Positions 37,977-45,653 of a stretch of 64,000 nt of DNA are shown piece by piece. Made by a program: the position numbers and the translations under genes. The stretch comes from an uncultured Eubacteriales bacterium (GTDB lineage: Bacteria; Bacillota; Clostridia; Christensenellales; UBA1242): the NCBI GenBank assembly GCA_948607205.1, contig CAPERS010000004.1, positions 33,094 to 97,093 on the forward strand, given 5' to 3'. Each line of letters starts with the position of its first letter. The first letter of the stretch is position 1. The notes below the pieces were generated by a model. The model made no database searches. It had not been told where the DNA came from and saw only the letters and a program-made list of their open reading frames with translations.

Positions 37977-38792
37977 ATGAAAACTGAAATTGATGAAATT
38001 GTTATTCAAGAAGTGGATGTGTGGGACATATGAAATCGTTGTCAAGTGGAAGGGTTTGACTTTGCCATTAACACATATACTGGTTGCACGTTCGACTGCA
38101 AGTTTTGCTACGCATGTTTTATGAGCAGATTCTCAAAGCACAAAGAGGAGTGGGGAACTTTTCTTGATGTTAAGAATTGGAAGAGTGTGACAGAAAAGAA
38201 GGTGAGAGGGAAGAGGATAATCATCGGAACGGTGACTGACCCTTACAATCCTTTGGAAGAAAAACATCGTCGCACAAGAAAAGTGTTGGAAGAACTTTCT
38301 GAAATTGATTGCGCAGTGACAATTCAAACAAAATCAAAGCTTGTTTTAGATGATTTTGAGCTTTTGAAGAAGATGGCAAATGTCAAAGTTGTCATTTCTT
38401 TATGCGTGCTTGATGAAAAAATTGCATCTGACCTTGAATATGAACTTTCAGTAAAAGACCGCATTGCAACTATGAAAGCTTTGCATGAAAATGGAGTTGC
38501 TGTTGTTTTATTTATCTCTCCAATTTTGCCTGGGTTAACTGACATTGAGGCGATAATAAACAAGTGCGGAAAATATGCAAGTGAAATCTGGTTCGATGCG
38601 CTTGAACTTCGAAATGAGTTCAGGTCTAGAATACTTAAATATATAAAAGAGAGCCATCCAAATTTGGTTAATTTATATGATAAAATATATCGCGAGAATG
38701 ACCAAACATACTGGAAGAAAGTTAAAGAAGAAATCAAAATTTTATGCAAAGACAAGGTTATAAAAGACAGGATAAAAATTGTTGAAGAGTGA
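37977..38792 (+). pseudogene. SPL-family radical SAM protein interrupted by an in-frame TGA
   Basis: The frame from ATG 37977 runs 18 codons, hits TGA at 38031-38033 and then continues open to 38792. Translation could restart at GTG 38046, giving 248 residues. The cluster motif is GCTFDCKFCYACFM (C-x3-C-x2-C), followed by INT and TKSKLVLDDFELLKKM, as in COG1533-type radical SAM proteins related to spore photoproduct lyase. In that family the cluster is preceded by a segment resembling KSxLNKC; here the TGA stands where a leucine would be, one base from TTA. It may be a recent nonsense mutation, a sequencing variant, or a shortened but working gene. Confidence 0.6.
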
Positions 38793-38871
38793 AAATAAAA
38801 ACATTAAAACAAGGCAAAACATTTTTTGTTTTGTTTTTTTTATGATAAAATAATTATAAACGGAGGACAAG

Positions 38872-40353
38872 ATGAATATCGGATTTGATATTGATGATAC
38901 TATTGCAAACTATGCGAAACTCAAAGTCCTTTTTGCGCAGGCTTATGATAAAACAAAAGCGTCAGGCAAAGGAATTTTGGATATAAACAAATGGATTACC
39001 CATGGCATGTTTGATTGGACTGACGAACAGAAAAAAGAGTATGAGAGTCAAACTGTTGGTGCGTTGTATCCTTTTTTGAAACCTGAATATGAAGGCTTGC
39101 AAATTATGAACAAGTTGAGGAAGGATGGTCACAAAATTTACATTATAACTCGTCGTGGTGTTGACGGCCTTTCGAAGAAAAAATCAACTAAAACTTGGCT
39201 TAAAGAGCTAAATGTTCAATATGATAAGCTAGTTATGAATGAACTTGATAAAATTCAATATATGTTGAAACATAATATCGAGATTCTTGTTGATGATTCT
39301 TTCTCAAAATGTATTGAAGCAGAAATGGCTGGCATCTTTGCAATTCAAAAGAGTTGCTTTTTGCACATTTCAGATAAAACTAAGGAAACATTAAAAAATA
39401 AAAATTTAATTCAGCAAGAAGGGGTTTTTCATAACTATTGTTCATCTTGGCATGAAGTTTATGAGCAAATTCAAAAGAAAACGAATGATAAGCCAATGAT
39501 TGAGCGCTATCCAATCATAATTGACACAGATATGACAAATGAAATTGACGATGAATATGCGCTTTCTTATCTCTATTCATTTGAAAATGCAAAAATTGAA
39601 GCAGTCACGATTGCTCAGCATTTTAGTTTGTATAGAGGGCAATATGATGTTGCAAAGAATGTTGAAAATTCTTATCAAAAGACTCTGGAAATCACAAAAC
39701 TTATTCGTCCAGATCTTGTGAATAAAATTTACAAAGGCGACACTATGATCAAAGCGTTTGGCTCATGGGATAAAAATGTTAGTGATGCGGTTAAAAATAT
39801 CATAAGAATCTGCCATGAAAATGAAAAGGTGATTTTTATTGCAATAGGCGCAATGACTAACCTTGCTCATGCTCTCGAAATTGACCCCAAAGTTGCCGAT
39901 AAAATCAAACTTTATTCGCTGATGGGCTTTTCTGGCATTAATAAACTTCTTCCTGAAACCAATATGACTGGCGATTTTTATTCAACCAAAAAAGTGCTGG
40001 AAAGCATTAAAGATAAAACAATATTCCCTGCATCTGATTTTACAAATTTGTCATTGACGCTGGAAGATATCAAGCCTTACACGAAAAACAATAACCTCAT
40101 GAAATTGCTTTACGAAGACACAAAAAGTATCTATAAATTGTTTAATTGCAAACATAAATCATTTTTTGATATTATCATTCCTTTTTATCTGTCAAATCCT
40201 GTGCCATTTATTGAAAGCGAAACTGGCATTAAGCTTAACAGCACTTGTGTTTTGTATAAAAGGAGCAAAAACAAAGCGGTTATTGCAACAAGTTGGAACC
40301 AAGATATTATATTAAAAGACTTGTTTAAAAGGTTGAAAAATTATGAAAGTTAG
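38872..40353 (+). CDS. Fused HAD-type 5'-nucleotidase and nucleoside hydrolase
   Basis: 493 residues with GGAGGACAAG before the ATG. Residues 1-165 match the NT5C/5'(3')-deoxyribonucleotidase branch of HAD phosphatases: DIDDTI with the nucleophile aspartate, IITRRG, and VDDSF. Residues 210-490 match nucleoside hydrolases: the calcium site reads DTDMTNEIDDEYAL, close to the NEPDD form of DUF1593-like members, followed by IAIGAMTNLAHAL and a late MGFSG region. Together the two halves could take a nucleoside monophosphate to the nucleoside and then to base plus sugar. The stop overlaps the next gene by 11 nt, so translation is coupled. The substrate is not known. Confidence 0.82.
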   Translation: MNIGFDIDDTIANYAKLKVLFAQAYDKTKASGKGILDINKWITHGMFDWTDEQKKEYESQTVGALYPFLKPEYEGLQIMNKLRKDGHKIYIITRRGVDGLSKKKSTKTWLKELNVQYDKLVMNELDKIQYMLKHNIEILVDDSFSKCIEAEMAGIFAIQKSCFLHISDKTKETLKNKNLIQQEGVFHNYCSSWHEVYEQIQKKTNDKPMIERYPIIIDTDMTNEIDDEYALSYLYSFENAKIEAVTIAQHFSLYRGQYDVAKNVENSYQKTLEITKLIRPDLVNKIYKGDTMIKAFGSWDKNVSDAVKNIIRICHENEKVIFIAIGAMTNLAHALEIDPKVADKIKLYSLMGFSGINKLLPETNMTGDFYSTKKVLESIKDKTIFPASDFTNLSLTLEDIKPYTKNNNLMKLLYEDTKSIYKLFNCKHKSFFDIIIPFYLSNPVPFIESETGIKLNSTCVLYKRSKNKAVIATSWNQDIILKDLFKRLKNYES

Positions 40354-41056
40354 AGTTGTTGGAAACAGTTGCACATGGTTTTCAAGACCAAACAGCAATT
40401 ATATTATAAATGACGAAATTATTGTGGATACGCCTCAGTCATCCACAAAATTTATGTTGAAATATATTGATTATGAAAAGATTAAATACATCTTTATCAC
40501 TCATTTTCATTCCGATCACTTCGCCGATTTACATCTTGTTTATGACTGGATAAAGCATCGCAATAATAAAGATAAGGTTGTTGTGATTGGGCCAAAAACT
40601 CTTCTAAAAAGGCTTGTTATTCTTTATAGAGTTCTTGAACATCCAAAGTTTAACAAAAAAGATGTCGTGAAATTTTTTGATATTGTTGAACTCAAAGGCG
40701 GAGAAGAACTCGCACTTGATGGCTTTAAAGTCAAAGCGGTGAAAGTTGAGCATAATGTGTCAATCAGTTTTGGTTACATCTTCAAGTTTGACGACTGTGA
40801 AAAGACCATCGGCTTTTCTGGCGATTCAATCATGTGTGACGGACTCACTGAAATAATCGAAAAAAGTGATGTGATTTTCTTGGACACAGCTTCTGTTGAA
40901 AAGAATAAAAGCCATTTGTCAGTGCAAGAAGCGCTTGATTTAAAGAAAAAATACAAGAAGAAAAAGTTTTACAATGTTCATCAAACCGATTTCATTGCTG
41001 AAAATTATTCAAACAAACTAAATATTCCAGAATGTAACCAAGTTATTGAAATTTGA
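40343..41056 (+). CDS. Metallo-beta-lactamase-fold hydrolase (RNase Z/PhnP-like)
   Basis: 237 residues; ATG lies inside the end of the previous gene (11-nt overlap). The metal motif is THFHSDHFAD (HxHxDH), with later metal ligands in VEHNVS and GFSGDS, the arrangement of RNase Z-like and phosphodiesterase members of the fold. It probably cleaves a phosphodiester or cyclic phosphate. Coupling to the nucleotidase/nucleoside hydrolase points to nucleotide breakdown. No membrane segment. Confidence 0.82.
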   Translation: MKVRVVGNSCTWFSRPNSNYIINDEIIVDTPQSSTKFMLKYIDYEKIKYIFITHFHSDHFADLHLVYDWIKHRNNKDKVVVIGPKTLLKRLVILYRVLEHPKFNKKDVVKFFDIVELKGGEELALDGFKVKAVKVEHNVSISFGYIFKFDDCEKTIGFSGDSIMCDGLTEIIEKSDVIFLDTASVEKNKSHLSVQEALDLKKKYKKKKFYNVHQTDFIAENYSNKLNIPECNQVIEI

Positions 41057-41103
41057 TTTGCATTTTCGCTATCTGTATGATATATTATTTTTAAGGAGGA
41101 ACT

Positions 41104-41613
41104 ATGGAAGAAATGCTGGATACCTTTGACAAGAACGGCAAATTCCTGGGTGTTAAGTCACGTTCTTTTTGTCACAGCGAAAATCCTGGATGTTATCATA
41201 AGCCTGTCTGGATTTGGATAAAGAATAGCGGGGGGGGGATTTTAGTTCAGAAACGCTCTAAATTCAAAAAGAAAGGCGCTGGCAAATGGGATATGCCGTC
41301 TGCTGGCCATGTTGATGCTGGCGAAACTTGTCTTGAAGGTTGCGTAAGAGAAACACGTGAAGAACTCGGAATTGAAACAAGAGAAGAAGATTACATTTTT
41401 CTTAAAGAGTGGTTTAATCCTCGTGGCTGGGAACTTGCGCAAATATATCTTTTAAAGAAAGATTTTGCTATAAAAGACGTCAAACTTCAAGAAGAGGAAG
41501 TTGAAAAAGTTGAATGGCTAACATACGACGAGTTTATAAAACTTTTTTATTCAGACGAATTTTGCGCACACGACATTGAATATAAGAATTATATAGCCGA
41601 AGTTTTAAAGTAA
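41104..41613 (+). CDS. NUDIX hydrolase with a G9 homopolymer in the coding region
   Basis: 169 residues, AAGGAGGAAC before the ATG. The NUDIX box is GHVDAGETCLEGCVRETREELGI, matching GX5EX7REUXEEXGU. The beginning (EEMLDTFDKNGKFLGVKSRSFCH, then HKPVWIWI and LVQKRS) is the pattern of the isopentenyl-diphosphate-isomerase-like/YfcD subgroup. It hydrolyses a nucleoside-diphosphate-linked or diphosphate substrate. Nine consecutive G at 41230-41238 encode part of NSGGGIL; in an AT-rich genome such a tract is a likely slippage site and would frameshift the protein before the NUDIX box. Confidence 0.88.
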   Translation: MEEMLDTFDKNGKFLGVKSRSFCHSENPGCYHKPVWIWIKNSGGGILVQKRSKFKKKGAGKWDMPSAGHVDAGETCLEGCVRETREELGIETREEDYIFLKEWFNPRGWELAQIYLLKKDFAIKDVKLQEEEVEKVEWLTYDEFIKLFYSDEFCAHDIEYKNYIAEVLK

Positions 41614-41649
41614 AAAAATATTTTTCTTTATTTTCGAAAAGGAGAAAAA

Positions 41650-42288
41650 ATGAAAATAACAAAATTTCCACAAAGTTGTTGTATTATTGAAAGTCAAGGT
41701 AAGAAAATCTTGATAGACCCAAGCACAGTAAAGTTTGATGAAAAATTTGTGCAGGATTGGAAAAAAGTTGATGCGATTTTTGTGACTCACAAACATGGTG
41801 ATCACATTCATCCAACTGCTATTAAAAATTTAAATGTGCCAATTTACAGCACAAGTGAAGTTGCGAATACTTTTCCTGAACTTTCAATAAATATTGTGAA
41901 AGCGGGTGACGTGATAAGCATCGGTGAGATAAAGATTGAGGTTGTCAAAGCCGTGCATGGCTACATTTCAAAAGCTGGTGAAATTATTGAAAACGTTGGT
42001 TTTATTATTGACGACGGAAAAACAAGACTATATGTCACAAGCGACACTGTTCGTTTTGAAAATAACTATAAGGCGGATGCAGTTTTTGCCGATGTCACTG
42101 CATTTGATGCATCAATGAATCTTTGGGGAGCAACCCAAACCATGCAAGATGTTGGCGCAAAACTTCTCATTGTTGCTCATCAAGACACTGGAAGAGTTAT
42201 GTATGATAAAGACTATATCAAATCATATTTAAATAAAGAGAACATCAATTTTATAATTCCAGAAATCTATCAAACTTTTGAAATTTAA
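41650..42288 (+). CDS. UlaG-like metallo-beta-lactamase hydrolase
   Basis: 212 residues, AAAGGAG before the ATG, 36 nt after the NUDIX stop. The metal motif is THKHGDHIHP, followed by conserved VKAVHGY and SDTVRF and a late VAHQDTG. Proteins of this UlaG/MBL_fold group act on sugar lactones, cyclic nucleotides or phosphate esters; the substrate cannot be told. It is the last gene of the + strand nucleotide cluster, and a strong terminator lies at its stop. Confidence 0.82.
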   Translation: MKITKFPQSCCIIESQGKKILIDPSTVKFDEKFVQDWKKVDAIFVTHKHGDHIHPTAIKNLNVPIYSTSEVANTFPELSINIVKAGDVISIGEIKIEVVKAVHGYISKAGEIIENVGFIIDDGKTRLYVTSDTVRFENNYKADAVFADVTAFDASMNLWGATQTMQDVGAKLLIVAHQDTGRVMYDKDYIKSYLNKENINFIIPEIYQTFEI

Positions 42289-42313
42289 AAAACTTCCCGT
42301 AGGGAAGTTTTTT
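42287..42313 (+). terminator. Terminator of the nucleotide-processing cluster
   Basis: AAAAAACTTCCC (42287-42298), loop GTA, GGGAAGTTTTTT (42302-42313), perfect 12-bp stem. Confidence 0.9.
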
Positions 42314-42399
42314 AGACCAAGTCTTCTTCATTTGTGTTGGTATTGATTTTATTTTGATAAGTTTTTAAATCATTATCTTAACTCATAATTAAGTTTATA

Positions 42400-42954
42400 T
42401 CACTGGTTCTCATATATTTGGTTTGTTATTTTAGAATTTACATATTCTGTCAATGAGATTTCTTTATCCGCAGTCCATCTAAGCCTTTTATCAAAAATTG
42501 AATTTGGCTTATATTCTGTATATAAAGGATTTTCGGCAACTTTTATCGATTCTTCGTCAGCTCTGAAAATACCTCTGACCAATCTTCCACCATTGCGATC
42601 TAGTTCAATTACAACTAAATGTCTAGGTGATTGAACCTTATTATTTTTAAAAAGCTCAGATTTGAATCTTCTATGTATATATTTCCAAGAGTTTTCAATC
42701 TCAGGATAAATGCTAACATAACTATTGTCATTGTTGTATGATATATTACTTGTCAGTTCTAACCAATCTATGTTGGAGAAGTCTCTATTGTCAGAACTTA
42801 TTGGTTTGTTTAAAAAAACTATATTTGGATGACATATTATAATTGTGTGTCCGGAATCATAAACCGCAAGCATATCTTCCATTATGCGAAGTGATTCATC
42901 GCTCCAATTTTTTCCATCAAAATGTAAATCTTTAAAAATTAATTCTTGTTTCAT
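42400..42954 (-). CDS. Protein of unknown function
   Basis: 184 residues, no signal peptide or membrane segment; an AAGGAGAG site precedes the ATG. No family is recognised. Notable stretches are GHTIIICHPNIVFLNKP and SPRHLVVIELDRNGGRLVRGIF. On the - strand TTGACA and TATCAT with a 17-nt spacer lie upstream. It stands alone between the nucleotide cluster and the tRNA, against the direction of its left neighbours, like the other orphans of this window. Confidence 0.65.
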   Translation of the reverse strand: MKQELIFKDLHFDGKNWSDESLRIMEDMLAVYDSGHTIIICHPNIVFLNKPISSDNRDFSNIDWLELTSNISYNNDNSYVSIYPEIENSWKYIHRRFKSELFKNNKVQSPRHLVVIELDRNGGRLVRGIFRADEESIKVAENPLYTEYKPNSIFDKRLRWTADKEISLTEYVNSKITNQIYENQ

Positions 42955-43030
42955 AATCTCTCCTTGAATTTATGATATCACAAAAGTTTTGTTTTGTCAA
43001 TAATAAAATTTATTTTATATCTCCTCTTAA

Positions 43031-43103
43031 AGCACCGACAAACCGCCAACGCAGTGAGGTTTCGCTTGGTCGGTGACGCGAGAAACAGACGTTAAGCTCT
43101 CAG
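43031..43103 (+). other. GC-rich structured segment with a 5S-rRNA-like string
   Basis: CACCGAC (43033-43039) pairs with GTCGGTG (43069-43075) and an inner AAACC/GGTTT can pair. Downstream, ACAGACGTTAAGCTCT (43085-43100) differs by one base from the conserved 5S rRNA string ACAGAAGTTAAGCTCT. No complete 5S gene can be built, and the 3' half is missing. Could be a remnant or a small RNA. Confidence 0.4.
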
Positions 43104-43113
43104 AAATTTTTAA

Positions 43114-43145
43114 ATAAAAAAATCAGACTAATAATTTCTGATTTT
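43114..43145 (-). terminator. Hairpin terminator
   Basis: AAATCAGA (43120-43127) pairs with TCTGATTT (43137-43144); on the - strand it is followed by a long T tract. Confidence 0.6.
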
Positions 43146-43156
43146 CAAGAAAGCTA

Positions 43157-43183
43157 AGAAAAAACAGAGAAATTCTCTGTTTC
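43157..43183 (-). terminator. Terminator of tRNA-Glu
   Basis: On the - strand AAACAGAGAA/TTCTCTGTTT hairpin followed by T run, 9 nt after the tRNA CCA end. Confidence 0.75.
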
Positions 43184-43191
43184 AAATAAGG

Positions 43192-43266
43192 TGGTAGCTT
43201 CTAGGGGAATCGAACCCCTGATTCCGCCGTGAGAGGGCGGCGTCTTAACCTCTTGACCAAGAAGCC
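43192..43266 (-). tRNA. tRNA-Glu (anticodon CTC), CCA encoded
   Basis: The - strand folds into a full cloverleaf of 75 nt including CCA. The acceptor pairs GGCTTCT with AGAAGCT (one G-U). The anticodon arm is CCGCC-CTCTCAC-GGCGG, giving anticodon CTC for codon GAG. The T arm contains GGTTCGATTCC. Discriminator A and CCA are encoded at 43192-43195. A promoter and terminator of its own flank it. Confidence 0.95.
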
Positions 43267-43317
43267 ATAATTTTAATAAAAGTTTTTTAGTTAGTCGCTT
43301 TGCAACCAACTGATAAT

Positions 43318-43346
43318 ATATTATCAAATTTTAATTCAAAAATCAA
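43318..43346 (-). promoter_or_regulatory. tRNA-Glu promoter
   Basis: On the - strand TTGATT (43341-43346), 17-nt spacer, TAATAT (43318-43323); transcript start about 45 nt before the tRNA. Confidence 0.6.
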
Positions 43347-43448
43347 GTCATTTTGCATTATTTTTTTATCTTTTGTTGTGTTTTGATAATGTATTACAAA
43401 AATTTGATTAAAAAAGTGAGTTTAGTTTGTTTTTTGGGTAAAAATTGG

Positions 43449-43454
43449 TATAAT
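43449..43454 (+). promoter_or_regulatory. -10 box of the patatin gene
   Basis: TATAAT at 43449-43454 with TTGTTT at 43427-43432, 16-nt spacer; AGGAG at 43462-43466 follows. Confidence 0.55.
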
Positions 43455-43473
43455 TAAATTTAGGAGAAAAGTT

Positions 43474-44304
43474 ATGTTTGGCAAAAGGAAAGTTAAAGTT
43501 GGCATAGTTTTTGGCGGTGGTGGCGCGAGAGGCTTCACGCATCTTGGCGCAATCAAAGCGTTTGAAGAATTTGGGATAAAGTTCGATTATGTTGCTGGCA
43601 CAAGTGCAGGCAGTTTGGTCGGTGCATTTTACAGCGCCGGTTTCACCTTCAAAGATATGTATGAAGTTGCCACTTCTTTCAGAGTCAAAGATATCAGAAA
43701 GAATGTTATTCCGCTCACGCCTTCTCGACTTGATGGTCTTGAAGAAATCATTAAAGATAAACTTGGCGACATCAACATTGAAGATTTGCCAATTCCATAC
43801 TCGGCTGTTGCGGTTGACATAAAGTCGACAAAGGAGGTGTGCCTCTCAAAAGGCAATCTTGCAAAAGCAATATGCGGAAGTTGTGCTGTGCCTGCTGTTT
43901 TTTATCCCGTTGTGTTTGATAATATGCTTCTATGTGATGGCGGACTTCAAAACACAATCCCAGCCGACATTCCAAGGCACTATGGCTGTGACTATGTTGT
44001 CAGTGTTGACGTTAATAAGTCCCGAACTTATGGCACTGAAAGCAGTAAGTTTTTGGACGTTGTTATGTGTTCAATCCGAATACTTATGAAAAGCAATGCT
44101 GTGCGCGGATATGTTTATTCCGATGTGGTTGTTGCACCAGAAACAAAACGCTTCAAAGCCAACAAAGCTGAAGGTATCGACGAAATGATTGAAGAGGGCT
44201 ATAAGGCGACAATTGATGCAATGCCAAAAATTGTTGCACTGTTTAACCATGCAAAAAAGAAAAAACTTCCTAAAATCAAAAGTGAAGTAAAGTTCGTAGA
44301 CTAA
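43474..44304 (+). CDS. Patatin-like phospholipase (RssA/YlbK type)
   Basis: 276 residues. The catalytic features of patatins are all present: glycine-rich oxyanion loop GGGGARGFTHLGA, nucleophile elbow GTSAGS and the aspartate of DGG (LLCDGGLQNTIP). Bacterial members of this RssA/YlbK branch hydrolyse lipid acyl esters in the cytoplasm or at the membrane. No signal peptide. It precedes the ComEC-like hydrolase by 60 nt and may be cotranscribed with it. Confidence 0.92.
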   Translation: MFGKRKVKVGIVFGGGGARGFTHLGAIKAFEEFGIKFDYVAGTSAGSLVGAFYSAGFTFKDMYEVATSFRVKDIRKNVIPLTPSRLDGLEEIIKDKLGDINIEDLPIPYSAVAVDIKSTKEVCLSKGNLAKAICGSCAVPAVFYPVVFDNMLLCDGGLQNTIPADIPRHYGCDYVVSVDVNKSRTYGTESSKFLDVVMCSIRILMKSNAVRGYVYSDVVVAPETKRFKANKAEGIDEMIEEGYKATIDAMPKIVALFNHAKKKKLPKIKSEVKFVD

Positions 44305-44364
44305 TTAACGTAGGGCTTAATTTATATAAACTCAAAACAGAAACAGGAACACAAAAGATAAACT

Positions 44365-45525
44365 ATGGCAAAAAGACGAAAGAAATATGAAATGAAAACT
44401 GAAGAAGTCTTTATAAGAATGGGTATTTCGGCAATAATTGTGATTGTCACATTCATTGCCTTTTTCTTGGGCGGAGGCTTGACGATATTTAAAAAATATT
44501 CGCCAAAAGAAACAGTCTATTCTCAAAACTTTGAAGTGCATTTCATTGATGTCGGACAGGGTGACTCAACGCTCATATATTTTCCTGACGGCAAAACCAT
44601 GCTCATTGATTGCGGAGAAAAAAGTGAATCCGAGGGACTGGTGAGTTATTTGAACGAGGTTTTTAAAAGTCATGAAATTGAGGCAATTGATTATCTCATT
44701 TTCACTCATCAAGACTCTGACCATATAGGCGGTGGCGAAAAAGTTTTAAGTTCATTTCAAGTTAACAATGTTTATAGACCTATGCAATACTCAAAGTTTG
44801 AGGTAAATCAAGAGGGCTTTGTCAACAATAACAACTATGCAGTTTCAGATTCGGCGACATATTCAAAGGCAATTGAGGCTGTTTATAATGAGCCAAACTG
44901 CGAAATGTTTTTCACTCAGTCAGGTCAAAAGATTTTAGGTGCAGATTATGAAGTGGAGTTTCTGACGCCATTGTCAGTCAGTCCAAGTCTCGAAAATAAT
45001 AACTATAGTCCGCTTATCATGTTGGAATATAATGGTGCAAAATTTCTTTTCACAGGTGATGCTGAAAGCAAAATTGAAAACGAGGCGGTTTCAAAATATG
45101 GTGAATATTTAAAAGCTGATGTTTATAAAGTCGGTCATCATGGTTCAAGCACTTCTTCAAGCGCCAAGTTTTTGAATGAAGTTTTGCCAGAGTATGCAAT
45201 TGTTTCAGCGGGTAAGAAAAACTCCTATGGTCATCCAACGCAAACAGTTTTGAACAGGCTTCAAAATGTTGGTGCTGAGGTGCTGACAACCATTGAACTT
45301 GGAACAATTGTTTTGTCGGTTGACGAGAAAGGTAAAGTCATAATTCTATCGCACAACACTCCTCATTATGATATAACAATCGCACTAGCCGCTGGAATGA
45401 TTTTATTGATGTTGACTTGGGGAATAAAAGTTAACAAGAGTGGAAAAATCGAAAAACTTGAAGAAATTAATGTAAAAAATGTGAAAAAAGCGATAAAAAC
45501 TGTAAAAAAATCAAAAAAAAGATAA
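44365..45525 (+). CDS. ComEC/Rec2-like metallo-beta-lactamase protein with membrane anchors
   Basis: 386 residues. An N-terminal membrane helix (about residues 15-38) precedes a metallo-beta-lactamase domain with VHFIDVGQGDSTLI, the metal motif THQDSDHIGG and the late KVGHHGSSTSSS typical of the ComEC C-terminal domain family. A second helix (about residues 335-352) and a lysine-rich tail follow. In full ComEC this domain sits next to the DNA channel and may degrade the non-transported strand; stand-alone versions are common in Clostridia and their substrate is unknown. The ribosome site is weak. Confidence 0.88.
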   Translation: MAKRRKKYEMKTEEVFIRMGISAIIVIVTFIAFFLGGGLTIFKKYSPKETVYSQNFEVHFIDVGQGDSTLIYFPDGKTMLIDCGEKSESEGLVSYLNEVFKSHEIEAIDYLIFTHQDSDHIGGGEKVLSSFQVNNVYRPMQYSKFEVNQEGFVNNNNYAVSDSATYSKAIEAVYNEPNCEMFFTQSGQKILGADYEVEFLTPLSVSPSLENNNYSPLIMLEYNGAKFLFTGDAESKIENEAVSKYGEYLKADVYKVGHHGSSTSSSAKFLNEVLPEYAIVSAGKKNSYGHPTQTVLNRLQNVGAEVLTTIELGTIVLSVDEKGKVIILSHNTPHYDITIALAAGMILLMLTWGIKVNKSGKIEKLEEINVKNVKKAIKTVKKSKKR

Positions 45526-45619
45526 AATAAGCATGTTTTTAAAGGTTTAAATTAATTTTATTTTAGGACAAAAAATTGCAGAATATTTGTTTAACATCGA
45601 ATTTTGTTGTCAAAAAAGT

Positions 45620-45647
45620 TTGGTATTCTTCAATTTTATGGTATGAT
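45620..45647 (+). promoter_or_regulatory. Leaderless promoter
   Basis: TTGGTA (45620-45625), 16-nt spacer, TATGAT (45642-45647); ATG at 45654 is 6 nt away, no Shine-Dalgarno site. Confidence 0.6.
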
Positions 45648-45653
45648 ATAGTT

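Noticed and set aside
38031..38033. TGA read as tryptophan or selenocysteine
   Set aside because: TGA is the normal stop of several genes here (for example at 4003-4005 and in hflX and truA), and no selenocysteine hairpin is evident after this codon.
35742..43266. Integrated island with an attachment site at the tRNA-Glu 3' end
   Set aside because: The tRNA 3' end does face the block, but no second copy of the tRNA end and no integrase were found in the window.
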